Shown: positions 15,061-21,893 of the stretch, piece after piece | Position numbering within the stretch: the first letter of the stretch is position 1 | Layout: every line of letters starts with the position of its first letter | DNA from: an uncultured Collinsella sp. | GTDB taxonomy: Bacteria > Actinomycetota > Coriobacteriia > Coriobacteriales > Coriobacteriaceae | DNA: 25,877 nucleotides | Direction: 5' to 3' | NCBI GenBank assembly: GCA_900551195.1 | Contig: URVD01000001.1 | Location: forward strand, 1 to 25,877 | Made by a program: the position numbers and the translations under genes | Notes under the pieces: generated by a model | What the model was told of the DNA's origin: nothing | The model's input: the letters and a program-made list of their open reading frames with translations, nothing else | The model's database searches: none

Positions 15061-15438
15061 TCATGCTACTCCGCATATACCGCCGTTCCCCGTACGATCG
15101 ATTGGTTTTTCGATCACGTCAAACTTAGCATCAAGTTCCCTCAGGAGCGATCTCACCCGCTGGGCACAATCATAATCGGCAAACGAGATGCTCAACATGC
15201 GAGCAACCTGATTAGATGTCTGGACCCCATAGAAATGCTCTAGGGCCACAAGCCCCTCGTGCGCCACAAACGTCTCAACCACATGAGGCGACTCCTCAAA
15301 GCACCATTGGGTCAACGGACCCCCGCTCGTCTGTCGAACCACCAGGCCACCCATGCCAGACGGCTCACACGTTACAAGCAGGTACTCCCCGCCCTCGTCG
15401 CTCTCAAACAAAACCACCCGATCATCAAACAGCTCCAT
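15061..15438 (-). CDS. Uncharacterised 125-residue protein
   Basis: I do not recognise this protein. It is acidic and soluble, with no signal peptide or membrane segment. The first half (VVLFESDEGGEYLLVTCEPS, GGLVVRQTSGGP) looks like antiparallel beta strands. The second half is mixed, with one clear amphipathic helix (YDCAQRVRSLLRELDAKFDV). It has three or four cysteines with no metal-binding spacing. The coding call is well supported by AAAGGGG 5 bases before the ATG, a candidate promoter and ordinary codon use. It stands alone between serS and tRNA-Arg. A GAAC-N4-GTTC palindrome overlaps its -35 region, which could mean SOS control. Confidence 0.75.
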   Translation of the reverse strand: MELFDDRVVLFESDEGGEYLLVTCEPSGMGGLVVRQTSGGPLTQWCFEESPHVVETFVAHEGLVALEHFYGVQTSNQVARMLSISFADYDCAQRVRSLLRELDAKFDVIEKPIDRTGNGGICGVA

Positions 15439-15471
15439 TGCGTCCCCTTTCTCTCGCTCTTATTTAGCAAA

Positions 15472-15510
15472 AGCATAGCAGGTAGATGGCTGTATACAGA
15501 ACAGTTGTTC
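15472..15510 (-). promoter_or_regulatory. Candidate promoter with SOS-box-like palindrome
   Basis: On the minus strand TTCTGT (15496-15501) and TATGCT (15472-15477) are 18 bases apart, giving a leader of about 25 bases. GAACAACTGTTC at 15499-15510 overlaps the -35 and fits the Gram-positive LexA core GAAC-N4-GTTC. The core alone occurs by chance about 0.4 times in a window of this size, so this is suggestive only. Confidence 0.35.
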
Positions 15511-15555
15511 GTGTGTTTTCTATTGAGCTGTCCGCACAGCATGGTATGGCCGCAC

Positions 15556-15587
15556 ACAAAAAGGGCACCCCAAAAAGGAGTGCCCTA
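15556..15587 (-). terminator. Terminator of serS
   Basis: On the minus strand AGGGCAC / GTGCCCT form a perfect stem, extended by inner CC/GG pairs, with a T-rich loop and a TTTTTG tail. It starts 23 bases after the serS stop. Confidence 0.93.
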
Positions 15588-15609
15588 GCAAATCGCTTAT
15601 GCAGCCAAT

Positions 15610-16893
15610 CTACGCGACCGGCTCGATCTTCTCGAGGCCGCCCATGTAGGGACGCAGAACCTCGGGGATCGTGATGGTGCCGTCAGCGTTCTGGTAGTTC
15701 TCCAGAATGGCTGCCATGGTACGGCCAGCCGGCAGACCGGAACCGTTGAGGGTGTGCAGATAGCGCGAACCCTTGAAGTTCTCGGGGTCGCGATACTTGA
15801 TGTTGGCGCGACGGGCCTGGAAGTCACCGCAGTTGGAGCAGGAGCTGATCTCCTTGTAGGCGTTGTAGCTCGGCAGCCAGACCTCGACGTCGTAGGTCTG
15901 ACGGGCAGAGAAGCCCAGGTCGCCGGTGCACAGGCTAATCACGCGATACGGAAGACCCAGCTGCTGCAGCAGGAACTCGGCCTCGGCGGTCATGCTCTCG
16001 AGCTCCTTGTCGGACTCCTCCGGCTTGGCAAACTTGACCATCTCGACCTTGTCGAACTCGTGCTGGCGAATGATGCCGCGGGTATCGCGACCAGCGGAGC
16101 CGGCCTCCTCGCGGAAGCAGGGGGTGAAGGCGGTGTAGCGGCGCGGCAGGGTATCGGCGTCGAGGACCTCACCGGCGTGCAGGTTGGTGAGCACGACCTC
16201 GGCGGTGGGGATCAGGAAGTTGTCGCCCGAGACGTGATAGGCGTCGTCCTCGAACTTGGGCAGCTGGCCCGTGCCGAACATGGTCTGACGCTTGACGACG
16301 ATGGGCGGCCACCACTCCTTAAAACCACGGCTGGTGTGCGTATCGAGGAAGAAGTTGATGAGGGCGCGCTCAAGACGGGCGCCGGCGCCACCGAGAACGG
16401 TGAAGCGGCTGCCGGAGAGCTTGTTGCCGCGCTCAAAGTCGAGAATGTCGAGGTCGGTACCCAGGTCCCAGTGCGGCTTAAAGTCGAAGTCGAACTCGCG
16501 CGGGGTGCCCCAACGACGGCGCTCGATGTTCTCGTCCTCGTCCTTGCCGTACGGCGTGGCCTCGCAAGGAATGTTGGGCAGGTGAGCCATGAAGTCGTAC
16601 TGCTCCTGCTCGAGGGCGGTGCGGCGCTCGGCCAGACCGTCAATTTTCTCGTTGACGGCGCGCACGGCCTCTTTGGCGGCCTCGGCCTCGTCCTTCTTGC
16701 CCTCCTTCATCAGGGCGCCGATCTTCTTGGACTCGGCATTGCGCGTGGCTTGAAGTTCCTCGACCTCGGTGATGACGGCACGACGCTCGTCGTCGAGCTC
16801 AAAGAACTTTTCGCGATCCCAAGACGTCTGGCGGTTAGCCATGGCGACATCGATGGCATCGGGGTTCTCGCGAACAAACTTGATATCAAGCAT
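15610..16893 (-). CDS. serS: Serine--tRNA ligase
   Basis: This 427-residue class II aminoacyl-tRNA synthetase charges tRNA-Ser (and tRNA-Sec where present). The N-terminus [14 protein letters not shown] begins the long coiled-coil arm (about 30-105) that grips the tRNA-Ser variable arm. Class II motif 2 is visible as [20 protein letters not shown] and motif 3 as [18 protein letters not shown] near the C-terminus. [15 protein letters not shown] is also typical of SerRS. The start at 16893 has GGAGG 5 bases upstream and gives the family's usual N-terminus; a start nine codons earlier would not. The gene is divergent from the 57-residue membrane-protein gene. No T-box leader is visible in the short upstream region. 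Confidence 0.98.
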   Translation of the reverse strand: MLDIKFVRENPDAIDVAMANRQTSWDREKFFELDDERRAVITEVEELQATRNAESKKIGALMKEGKKDEAEAAKEAVRAVNEKIDGLAERRTALEQEQYDFMAHLPNIPCEATPYGKDEDENIERRRWGTPREFDFDFKPHWDLGTDLDILDFERGNKLSGSRFTVLGGAGARLERALINFFLDTHTSRGFKEWWPPIVVKRQTMFGTGQLPKFEDDAYHVSGDNFLIPTAEVVLTNLHAGEVLDADTLPRRYTAFTPCFREEAGSAGRDTRGIIRQHEFDKVEMVKFAKPEESDKELESMTAEAEFLLQQLGLPYRVISLCTGDLGFSARQTYDVEVWLPSYNAYKEISSCSNCGDFQARRANIKYRDPENFKGSRYLHTLNGSGLPAGRTMAAILENYQNADGTITIPEVLRPYMGGLEKIEPVA

Positions 16894-17004
16894 TAGATCC
16901 TCCGGCGATATACATTCCATTTAGGTTGCAACCTTGTACATGTATGGGCAAGTATATACTTATGAGCGTTTACGACCCAACTCAACTACGCAAGAAGGCA
17001 CCCA
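16894..17004. promoter_or_regulatory. Divergent promoter region, serS and small membrane gene
   Basis: These 111 bases hold a perfect 12-base palindrome AAGTATATACTT (16950-16961) that supplies a TATACT -10 to both strands. On plus, TTGTAC (16934-16939) lies 15 bases before TATACT (16955-16960). On minus, TTGGGT lies about 18 bases before TATACT. Two further perfect palindromes, AGGTTGCAACCT (16923-16934) and TACATGTA (16937-16944), sit between the -10 and serS and could be operators. Confidence 0.5.
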
Positions 17005-17178
17005 ATGGACGCAGTTTTTTCCTTTTTGTTTGGCACCCGCACCGGTTTTGCCATCCTTTTCGCCGGCGGCATCCTGCTGTTTGCGATTATTGCCTTTGTA
17101 ATGGAGAAGCGCACCCATAAGATGTATGTCGACCGCGGCCCCAAGTCCGAGGACGAAGAAGACAGCTTCTGGGACTAA
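17005..17178 (+). CDS. Small single-pass membrane protein, 57 residues
   Basis: An open frame of 57 codons encodes MDAVFSFLFGTRTGF, a hydrophobic helix at about 13-33 (ILFAGGILLFAIIAFV), a basic juncture (MEKRTHK) and an acidic tail (SEDEEDSFWD). Positive charge after the helix predicts the C-terminus inside the cell. AGAAGG lies 6 bases before the ATG, a TATACT promoter lies 44 bases upstream, and a strong terminator lies 51 bases downstream, so it is a complete monocistronic unit. No known family is recognised. It may help a larger membrane complex, but nothing here shows which. Confidence 0.72.
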   Translation: MDAVFSFLFGTRTGFAILFAGGILLFAIIAFVMEKRTHKMYVDRGPKSEDEEDSFWD

Positions 17179-17182
17179 CCTG

Positions 17183-17339
17183 CCAAAAAGGGACAGGTTT
17201 ATTTTGGTCGGTTTTATCTGGGCAAACGCAAGTGCCTCGCAACTGGAATTGAGCCAGTTGCGGGGCACTTTTCGCTAAAAGGACAAAACCGCAGGAAAAA
17301 CCTGCCAACATAAACCTGTCCCTTTTTTGGTCGGTTTTA
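17183..17339. repeat. REP-like inverted repeat between the small gene and proC
   Basis: Arms AAAAAGGGACAGGTTTA (17185-17201) and its perfect complement (17311-17327) flank about 110 bases. Each arm is followed by the same 15-mer TTTTGGTCGGTTTTA (17202-17216 and 17325-17339), the second reading into the proC stop codon. A secondary inverted pair CGGTTTT/AAAACCG lies inside. A transcription terminator sits in the centre. The arrangement resembles repetitive extragenic palindromes of the kind moved by RAYT (Y1) transposases; none is encoded here. Confidence 0.65.
17230..17272 (+). terminator. Terminator of the small membrane-protein gene
   Basis: A 17-bp stem, complete apart from one G-U pair, runs from AAGTGCCTCGCAACTGG to its complement around a 7-base AATTGAG loop, ending in TTTT. 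It is strong in both directions and probably also stops proC transcripts on the minus strand. Confidence 0.88.
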
Positions 17340-18107
17340 CTGGAGGGTTGCGTCGATTGCCTTGACCAGGGCGCTGCGCATGCCGGCGTCCTCGAGCGCA
17401 ACGACGCCCTTGATGGTGGCACCACCGGGCGAGCATACGGCATCCTTCATCGCCGCAGGATGCTGGCCAGTTGCAAGCTGCAGCTTTGCCGTACCCAGCA
17501 CCATCTGGCTCACAATGCGATAAGCATCCGCACGCGGGATACCGTGCTTGACCGCCGCATCGCCCAGGGCCTCGATTGCCATGGCGACAAACGCCGGAGC
17601 GCAACCACCCACCGTGCCGCCCACAAACAGCAGGCTTGTGTCGAGCTCGACGACAGCGCCAAGCTTACCGAGCAGGTCGAGCACCACAGCACGCTGCTCG
17701 TCGTTAAGCGTCGAAGCCTTCTCGCAGGCGATGACGCCCTCGCCCACCGAAACCGGCGTGTTGGGCACCGTCGAGATATGCGCGACGCCCGGCAGGACCT
17801 GCTCCCACTTGGCACTGTCCCAGGTCCAGGCAACCGACAGAACGACCTTTTTGGCAAGAGCATCCTTGAGCGGGGCGAATACCTTCTCGATCATGTACGG
17901 TTTGACCGCAGCGACCACGATATCGGATGCGGCGACAACCTCGGCGGCATCGTGGCAGGCGACCATGCCGCGCGCCTCGCAGCGCTCAACCAGCGCGTCG
18001 TAGCGACCCGCGCAGGCGCACATGTCGCTCGCAGCTACACCGGCAGCGATCCAGCCATCGGCCATAGCGCTCGCCATATTGCCAAAACCGACAAATCCAA
18101 TCTTCAT
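17337..18107 (-). CDS. proC: Pyrroline-5-carboxylate reductase
   Basis: This 256-residue enzyme reduces pyrroline-5-carboxylate to proline with NAD(P)H, the last step of proline synthesis. The Rossmann motif GFVGFGNMASAM is at residues 4-15. AAVKPYM (the family's conserved V-K-P) lies mid-domain, and the C-terminal dimer/active-site domain carries CSPGGATIKGVVALEDAGMR, the proC signature. The start at 18107 has AAAGGA 9 bases upstream and gives the normal N-terminus; eight extra codons upstream were rejected. It is the third gene of the apparent run SPFH-rlmH-proC, 73 bases after rlmH. Its stop overlaps a repeat copy. Confidence 0.97.
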   Translation of the reverse strand: MKIGFVGFGNMASAMADGWIAAGVAASDMCACAGRYDALVERCEARGMVACHDAAEVVAASDIVVAAVKPYMIEKVFAPLKDALAKKVVLSVAWTWDSAKWEQVLPGVAHISTVPNTPVSVGEGVIACEKASTLNDEQRAVVLDLLGKLGAVVELDTSLLFVGGTVGGCAPAFVAMAIEALGDAAVKHGIPRADAYRIVSQMVLGTAKLQLATGQHPAAMKDAVCSPGGATIKGVVALEDAGMRSALVKAIDATLQ

Positions 18108-18180
18108 ATCGCATAGTCCTTTCAGACACATTCCTCAAAACGAAAGGTATTGTCCCACGCCATTGTTTCGTATTGCCGAC

Positions 18181-18651
18181 CTATTTGTGATACGGCTCGC
18201 CACGACTGATCTTGCAGGCACGGTAAATCTGCTCCAGCAGCACCACACGCGCCAGGTTATGCGGCAAGGTAATGCGTCCAAAGCTGAGCATCTCGTCGGC
18301 TCGTGCGCGCACGTCATCGCTCACGCCGTCCGAACCGCCGATTACAAAGGCAATGTCGCTGCTGCCTCGCAGCATAAGATCGTCGAGCCTCGCCGAAAAC
18401 TCCTCGCTCGAGCGCTCCTTGCCCTCGATAGCCAGCAGGATCACATGCGCTCGAGATGGCAAGGCGGCAAGAATCGCCGCCCCCTCCTTGTCGCGCGCGG
18501 CATCCACGCCGCCCGCCTTAGCCGGGTCGATATCGGCCACCTCGCGGATATCCACCTTGGCATAGGCACCTAGGCGCTTGGTGTACTCAGCGCACGCGTC
18601 CTTCCAAAAGCGCTCCTTGAGCTTACCGACGCAAACGACGGTGTATTTCAC
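18181..18651 (-). CDS. rlmH: 23S rRNA pseudouridine-1915 N3-methyltransferase RlmH
   Basis: This 156-residue SPOUT-class enzyme methylates pseudouridine 1915 in helix 69 of 23S rRNA using SAM, acting on the 70S ribosome. Length is the usual 155-159. The knot motifs are present: LLAIEGKERSSEEFSARL near 72-89, VIGGSDG at 103-109 and the invariant C-terminus ISRGEPYHK at 148-156. It begins with GTG; GGAG lies about 9 bases upstream, overlapping the SPFH stop codon, so the two genes, 6 bases apart, are likely translationally coupled. Confidence 0.97.
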   Translation of the reverse strand: MKYTVVCVGKLKERFWKDACAEYTKRLGAYAKVDIREVADIDPAKAGGVDAARDKEGAAILAALPSRAHVILLAIEGKERSSEEFSARLDDLMLRGSSDIAFVIGGSDGVSDDVRARADEMLSFGRITLPHNLARVVLLEQIYRACKISRGEPYHK

Positions 18652-18657
18652 GCGCGT

Positions 18658-19596
18658 CTACTCCTTCGAATCGTTTTGAACTTTGCCGGCGGCCAGCATC
18701 TGCTCGAACATCGAGGCCGACTGCGAAAAGTCGCTCGGCAGCACGACCGTCGAGGTTTTACCCGTGCGAGCGAACTCCGTCATCATCTCGGACCACTGCG
18801 TAAACATGAACAGTTGGTTGGCCTCGTCATTGCCGACACCCGTCTCCTGGATAATCTCGAGCGAATCTTTGATACCCAGCGCGATGGCCTTGCGCTGGTT
18901 GGCGATGCCCTCGCCCGCCTTTTCCATAGCCTCGGCCTCGGCGGTCGCCTCGGTGACGCGCTTGATGCGGTCGGCCTCGGCGAGCTCCTGCGCGGCAGCG
19001 CGCTTGCGCTGGGCAGCGTTGATGTCGTTCATGGAGTTCTCAACCTCGGTCGGCAGTGCGATTTTGGTGATGAGCGTCGACACGAGGGTGAAGCCGTAGG
19101 CGGCCATCTGCTCGGAAACGGTAGCGTTGACATCCTTGGCGATGTCATCCTTCTTGGCAAAGACCTCATCGAGTGTGTAGACGGGGATGGAGGAGCGCAG
19201 GGCGTCGGTGATGAAGTCGCGCATCTGGTCGACGGGCTCCTGCAGCATGTAGTAGCTCTTGTAGATGCCCGAATCTGCCGGGCCGGCGCCCATGTCGTAG
19301 CTCACGTGGTACTGAGCGGAGACCTCAAGACCGATGGTCACGTTGTCCTGGGTCTTAACGTCGATGCCAAAACCGTTTTTCATGGTGCGCAGGCTCACCG
19401 TGGCGGCCTTGCGGTCGATCACGGGCACCTTCACGTGGAAGCCCGCGTTGACGATACGGTTGAACTTACCCAAGCGCTCGATGATTACGGCGTGCTGCTG
19501 TTCAACGACATAACAGGCGTTGGGGAGCAGCAGCAACAGGATGATGATGGGAATCAAAAGGCTGGTAAGGGCGGCGATGATACCGGAAAACAGCAT
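18658..19596 (-). CDS. SPFH/band-7 (stomatin-like) membrane protein
   Basis: This 312-residue protein has one N-terminal hydrophobic helix (about 6-30, LTSLLIPIIILLLLLPNACYVV), then the SPFH core (VVEQQHAVIIERLGKFNRIVNAG), ending in an Ala/Glu-rich coiled region (about 205-250, RKRAAAQELAEADRIKRV) and a C-terminal oligomerisation segment. Such proteins form ring-like assemblies in membrane microdomains and often hold membrane proteases. The partner often found beside them, NfeD, is absent here. The ATG at 19596 follows GAGGAG at 5 bases; seven extra upstream codons were rejected. It heads a run with rlmH and proC. Confidence 0.9.
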   Translation of the reverse strand: MLFSGIIAALTSLLIPIIILLLLLPNACYVVEQQHAVIIERLGKFNRIVNAGFHVKVPVIDRKAATVSLRTMKNGFGIDVKTQDNVTIGLEVSAQYHVSYDMGAGPADSGIYKSYYMLQEPVDQMRDFITDALRSSIPVYTLDEVFAKKDDIAKDVNATVSEQMAAYGFTLVSTLITKIALPTEVENSMNDINAAQRKRAAAQELAEADRIKRVTEATAEAEAMEKAGEGIANQRKAIALGIKDSLEIIQETGVGNDEANQLFMFTQWSEMMTEFARTGKTSTVVLPSDFSQSASMFEQMLAAGKVQNDSKE

Positions 19597-19628
19597 GGTC
19601 TCTCCTCTGATAGGCACACGTTGGTACT

Positions 19629-19658
19629 AGGATACCCGTCCAAGGAGATCGTGCACAA
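19629..19658 (-). promoter_or_regulatory. Candidate promoter of the SPFH gene
   Basis: TTGTGC (19653-19658) and TATCCT (19629-19634) on the minus strand are 18 bases apart, immediately after the terminator of the tRNA-Leu remnant and 33 bases upstream of the SPFH ATG. Confidence 0.4.
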
Positions 19659-19661
19659 CAA

Positions 19662-19689
19662 AAAGAGCTCCCATTGCTGGGAGCTCTTT
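19662..19689 (-). terminator. Perfect bidirectional terminator, copy linked to the tRNA-Leu remnant
   Basis: A perfect 12-bp stem (AAAGAGCTCCCA / TGGGAGCTCTTT) with a 4-base loop runs into TTTTTGTTG on the minus strand. It is a near duplicate of the terminator of the intact tRNA-Leu about 190 bases away. Confidence 0.85.
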
Positions 19690-19714
19690 CAATCCATGGT
19701 GCGGGCGAAAGGAC
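19670..19714 (-). pseudogene. Duplicated 3' end of tRNA-Leu
   Basis: The 45 bases here equal 19859-19903 at 44 positions. They cover part of the terminator, the CCA end, the acceptor 3' strand and the first bases of the T-stem of tRNA-Leu(CAG). The match stops inside the T-arm, where a GC-rich hairpin sequence begins. No D-arm or anticodon arm follows, so this is a tRNA remnant. Confidence 0.85.
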
Positions 19715-19830
19715 GTCCGCCTATCCGCTGCGCGGATCCGCACCGGCTTCGCCCGCCTGCCGGCGGACTCGCCCGCTCGCTAAAAACGCTCCGCGTTTTC
19801 TTGACGCTCGCTCCTTCACAGGTTCAAGTC
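19715..19830. other. GC-rich hairpin cassette between tRNA remnants
   Basis: The segment holds several short stems (ATCCGC-tgc-GCGGAT, CCGCC/GGCGG, AAAACGC-tcc-GCGTTTT) and ends in a plus-strand T-arm-like fragment GGTTCAAGTCC (about 19819-19831). No open frame with a ribosome site is seen; a minus-strand frame crossing it reads through tRNA-Leu and is not a gene. Confidence 0.55.
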
Positions 19831-19849
19831 CCTGCGATGGGCACATAAC

Positions 19850-19878
19850 AAAAAAGCCCCCATTGCTGGGAGCTCTTT
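19850..19878 (-). terminator. Terminator of tRNA-Leu
   Basis: On the minus strand AGCTCCCA-gcaa-TGGGGGCT forms the stem, followed by TTTTTTG. It starts about 10 bases after the CCA end of the intact tRNA. Confidence 0.88.
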
Positions 19879-19885
19879 CAATCAA

Positions 19886-19972
19886 TGGTGCGGGCGAAAG
19901 GACTTGAACCTTCATGGGGTTGCCCCCATACGGACCTGAACCGTACGCGTCTGCCAATTCCGCCACGCCCGC
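19886..19972 (-). tRNA. tRNA-Leu (CAG anticodon)
   Basis: This 87-nt class II tRNA has acceptor GCGGGCG/CGCCCGC, discriminator A and an encoded CCA. The anticodon stem-loop TACGG-TTCAGGT-CCGTA gives CAG, the variable arm is TGGGGGCAACCCCA, and the T-arm is AAGGTTCAAGTCCTT. Confidence 0.97.
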
Positions 19973-19983
19973 GTGCAGGAATT

Positions 19984-20012
19984 AGAATAACGGAGCGCCA
20001 TCGCGAACGCAA
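19984..20012 (-). promoter_or_regulatory. Promoter of tRNA-Leu
   Basis: TTGCGT (20007-20012) and TATTCT (19984-19989) on the minus strand with a 17-base spacer, ending 11 bases before the tRNA 5' end. The -35 lies just downstream of the tatD stop. Confidence 0.7.
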
Positions 20013-20015
20013 GAA

Positions 20016-20933
20016 CTATTTTTGAAAAAGTTTGCAGGCATTTTCCCAAGCGGCTTGCGCGATTGTTTCGGCGTCCTCACCAGTGCGATCGACACGGTCG
20101 TTAACCAGCGCGTTTGCCGTAATGGAGATCATTGCGGGCTCGCATTCAAGACCGCGGATGGGCTCCGGAGCCATATACGGGCAATCCGTCTCGAACAAAA
20201 TGCGGTCGAGCGGGGTCGCCGCAAATGCCTCGCGCACGTCGTCGTTGCGCTTAAAGGTGGCCGCACCACCATAGGCGATATAGCAGCCCAGCTTCACAAA
20301 GCGCTCCATCGTGGCGCGGTCCTCGCCAAAGCAGTGCAGCACACAACCGGCCTGGGGCACGCCCACCTCACGAAGCACGTTGTACGCATCCATATGCGAG
20401 GTGCGCTCCCCATCCGAGTCCTCGTGCCGCAGGTGCAACTCCACCGGCACGTTACGGCACGCGGCAAGCTCGAGCTGGCGCGCCATGCAGTCAATCTGCA
20501 CGTTATGAGGTGCCGGCGCGATATCGTCATCATAGTCCATGTGGTAGTCCAGGCCGATTTCGCCAATACCGGCGCATAAGGGGTCATCGAGTGCGGCAAC
20601 GACCTGTGCGTGAACGTCGTCGGTATAGTCCGGCGCGCCATACGGATGCACGCCGGCAAGATACTTGATCTGCGGGATATCCTGCATCGGCAGAATCTCG
20701 CGCGTCAGCCAGTCGCTATAGTCCGTCACGCTGCGCTTATCGGCAATGGGATCGAAGACCGTCACCAACAGGTCGATGCCCGCGGCTTTGGCGCGCACGA
20801 GTGTCTCGGGCACTTCTTTGCCCCAAAACGAAAGCAGATGCGCATGCGTGTCAGCAAGCGGTGCCAAGGGCACGGGACAAGCAACTGTCTTCTTTTTCTT
20901 GGTAAACGTCACGCGTTCGGCATTAGGCATCAT
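20016..20933 (-). CDS. tatD: TatD-family metal-dependent hydrolase/DNase
   Basis: This 305-residue TIM-barrel hydrolase of the TatD family (3'-5' exonuclease or DNase in studied members) shows metal-ligand motifs DTHAHL (28-33), GEIGLDY (124-130, Glu125), HLRHED (167-172), the CVLHCFGE motif with His200, and ETDCPYMAPEP with Asp250. It is longer than typical (about 255-265), mainly through a 25-residue basic N-terminus (TKKKK) and inserts. The first of two adjacent ATGs is used, with CAGGAG 7 bases upstream. It overlaps the end of rsmA by 11 bases. The gene symbol is by family only. Confidence 0.88.
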   Translation of the reverse strand: MMPNAERVTFTKKKKTVACPVPLAPLADTHAHLLSFWGKEVPETLVRAKAAGIDLLVTVFDPIADKRSVTDYSDWLTREILPMQDIPQIKYLAGVHPYGAPDYTDDVHAQVVAALDDPLCAGIGEIGLDYHMDYDDDIAPAPHNVQIDCMARQLELAACRNVPVELHLRHEDSDGERTSHMDAYNVLREVGVPQAGCVLHCFGEDRATMERFVKLGCYIAYGGAATFKRNDDVREAFAATPLDRILFETDCPYMAPEPIRGLECEPAMISITANALVNDRVDRTGEDAETIAQAAWENACKLFQK

Positions 20934-21783
20934 GGATTAGCTCCTGGGCCAGACGGACAAAGTCGGCAACATCAAGCGTCTCGGCGCGCGTGGTGGGTGC
21001 GATACCGCAAGCCTCAAAGGCGGCATCGAGCACGTCCTTGGCAAAACCGTTGGCGCTCATGGAATTGCGGATGGTCTTGCGACGCTGAGCAAATGCAGCG
21101 TCAATCACGCAGGCCACAAATTCGCGATCGAGTTCTTCGGGCACCACACCGTCAACACGGTCGATACGCACGACGGCCGAGTCCACGTGCGGCGCCGGCA
21201 TAAAGCAACGCGGCGGCACCTCAAAGCGACCCGTCACCTGCGCATACAGGCCGAGCTTTGCCGTATAGCCGCCATAGGTCTTGTTGCCCGGCACTGCGGC
21301 AATGCGATCGGCAACCTCCTTTTGCACCATGACGACGGCGCGCTTGAGCGCGGGCATCGTCTGGAAGAACTGCAGGATGATTGTCGCCGCCACGTTATAG
21401 GGCAAGTTCGCGACAAATACCGTGGGCTCGCCGCCGGCGGCCTGCTCAATCTGCTCCGGCGTCACCTTGAGCGCATCGCCCATGATAAAGCGGAAGTTGG
21501 CATAGTCGGCGGCGTGGGCATCGAGCACCGGCTCAAGCTCGGGATCGGCCTCAATGGACGTAACGCACGCCGCTTCCTGCAGTAACGCAAGTGTCAACGT
21601 TCCACAACCCGGACCCACCTCGAGTACGCGCTCGTCACCTGCAAGCTCGGCAAGCTCGCAGATACGCTCGATCACATGATTGTCGATTAGAAAGTTCTGG
21701 CCCAGGCGATGCTTGGTCGCAAGGCCAAACTCCTCCAGCAGCTCCCTGGTGGCCGTGGGGTTTGCCAAAGGCGAAGTTGTCAT
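20923..21783 (-). CDS. rsmA: 16S rRNA dimethyladenosine transferase RsmA (KsgA)
   Basis: This 286-residue SAM-dependent enzyme dimethylates A1518 and A1519 in helix 45 of 16S rRNA, a late check in 30S assembly. It shows HRLGQNFLID at 25-34, SAM motif I LEVGPGCGTLT at 54-64, acidic motif II (SIEAD) and catalytic motif IV NLPYNV at 126-131. The C-terminal helical domain has the usual FAQRRKTIRNSM segment. AAGGAGG 5 bases before the ATG fixes the start. It lies 110 bases downstream of metG behind a terminator and overlaps tatD, so rsmA-tatD form their own unit. Confidence 0.97.
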   Translation of the reverse strand: MTTSPLANPTATRELLEEFGLATKHRLGQNFLIDNHVIERICELAELAGDERVLEVGPGCGTLTLALLQEAACVTSIEADPELEPVLDAHAADYANFRFIMGDALKVTPEQIEQAAGGEPTVFVANLPYNVAATIILQFFQTMPALKRAVVMVQKEVADRIAAVPGNKTYGGYTAKLGLYAQVTGRFEVPPRCFMPAPHVDSAVVRIDRVDGVVPEELDREFVACVIDAAFAQRRKTIRNSMSANGFAKDVLDAAFEACGIAPTTRAETLDVADFVRLAQELIHDA

Positions 21784-21814
21784 GGTTGCCTCCTTAGCAT
21801 GATGGCGGCGTCTT

Positions 21815-21852
21815 GAAACAAAAGGGCATGGACCGTGGCGGCCATGCCCTTA
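21815..21852 (-). terminator. Terminator of metG
   Basis: AAGGGCATGG and CCATGCCCTT form a perfect 10-bp stem around a 10-base loop, followed on the minus strand by TTGTTTC. It lies about 42 bases after the metG stop. Confidence 0.85.
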
Positions 21853-21893
21853 CAGCTAAACAGCAAATTGCCGATATGGCGCTCGCGCGGTCT

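Noticed and set aside
16894..17004. T-box riboswitch in front of serS
   Set aside because: The 111-base gap has no specifier stem-loop, no TGGNACCGCG-like T-box and no antiterminator/terminator pair.
17183..17339. CRISPR array
   Set aside because: There are only two repeat copies, arranged as inverted arms with a terminator between them, and no further regularly spaced units or cas genes.
19721..19966. Minus-strand frame starting MAELADAYGSG
   Set aside because: It reads through tRNA-Leu and its terminator; this is a common false protein at tRNA-Leu genes.
19597..19972. Intact prophage or integrative element at tRNA-Leu
   Set aside because: There is a duplicated tRNA end, but no integrase, excisionase or phage gene anywhere in the window.
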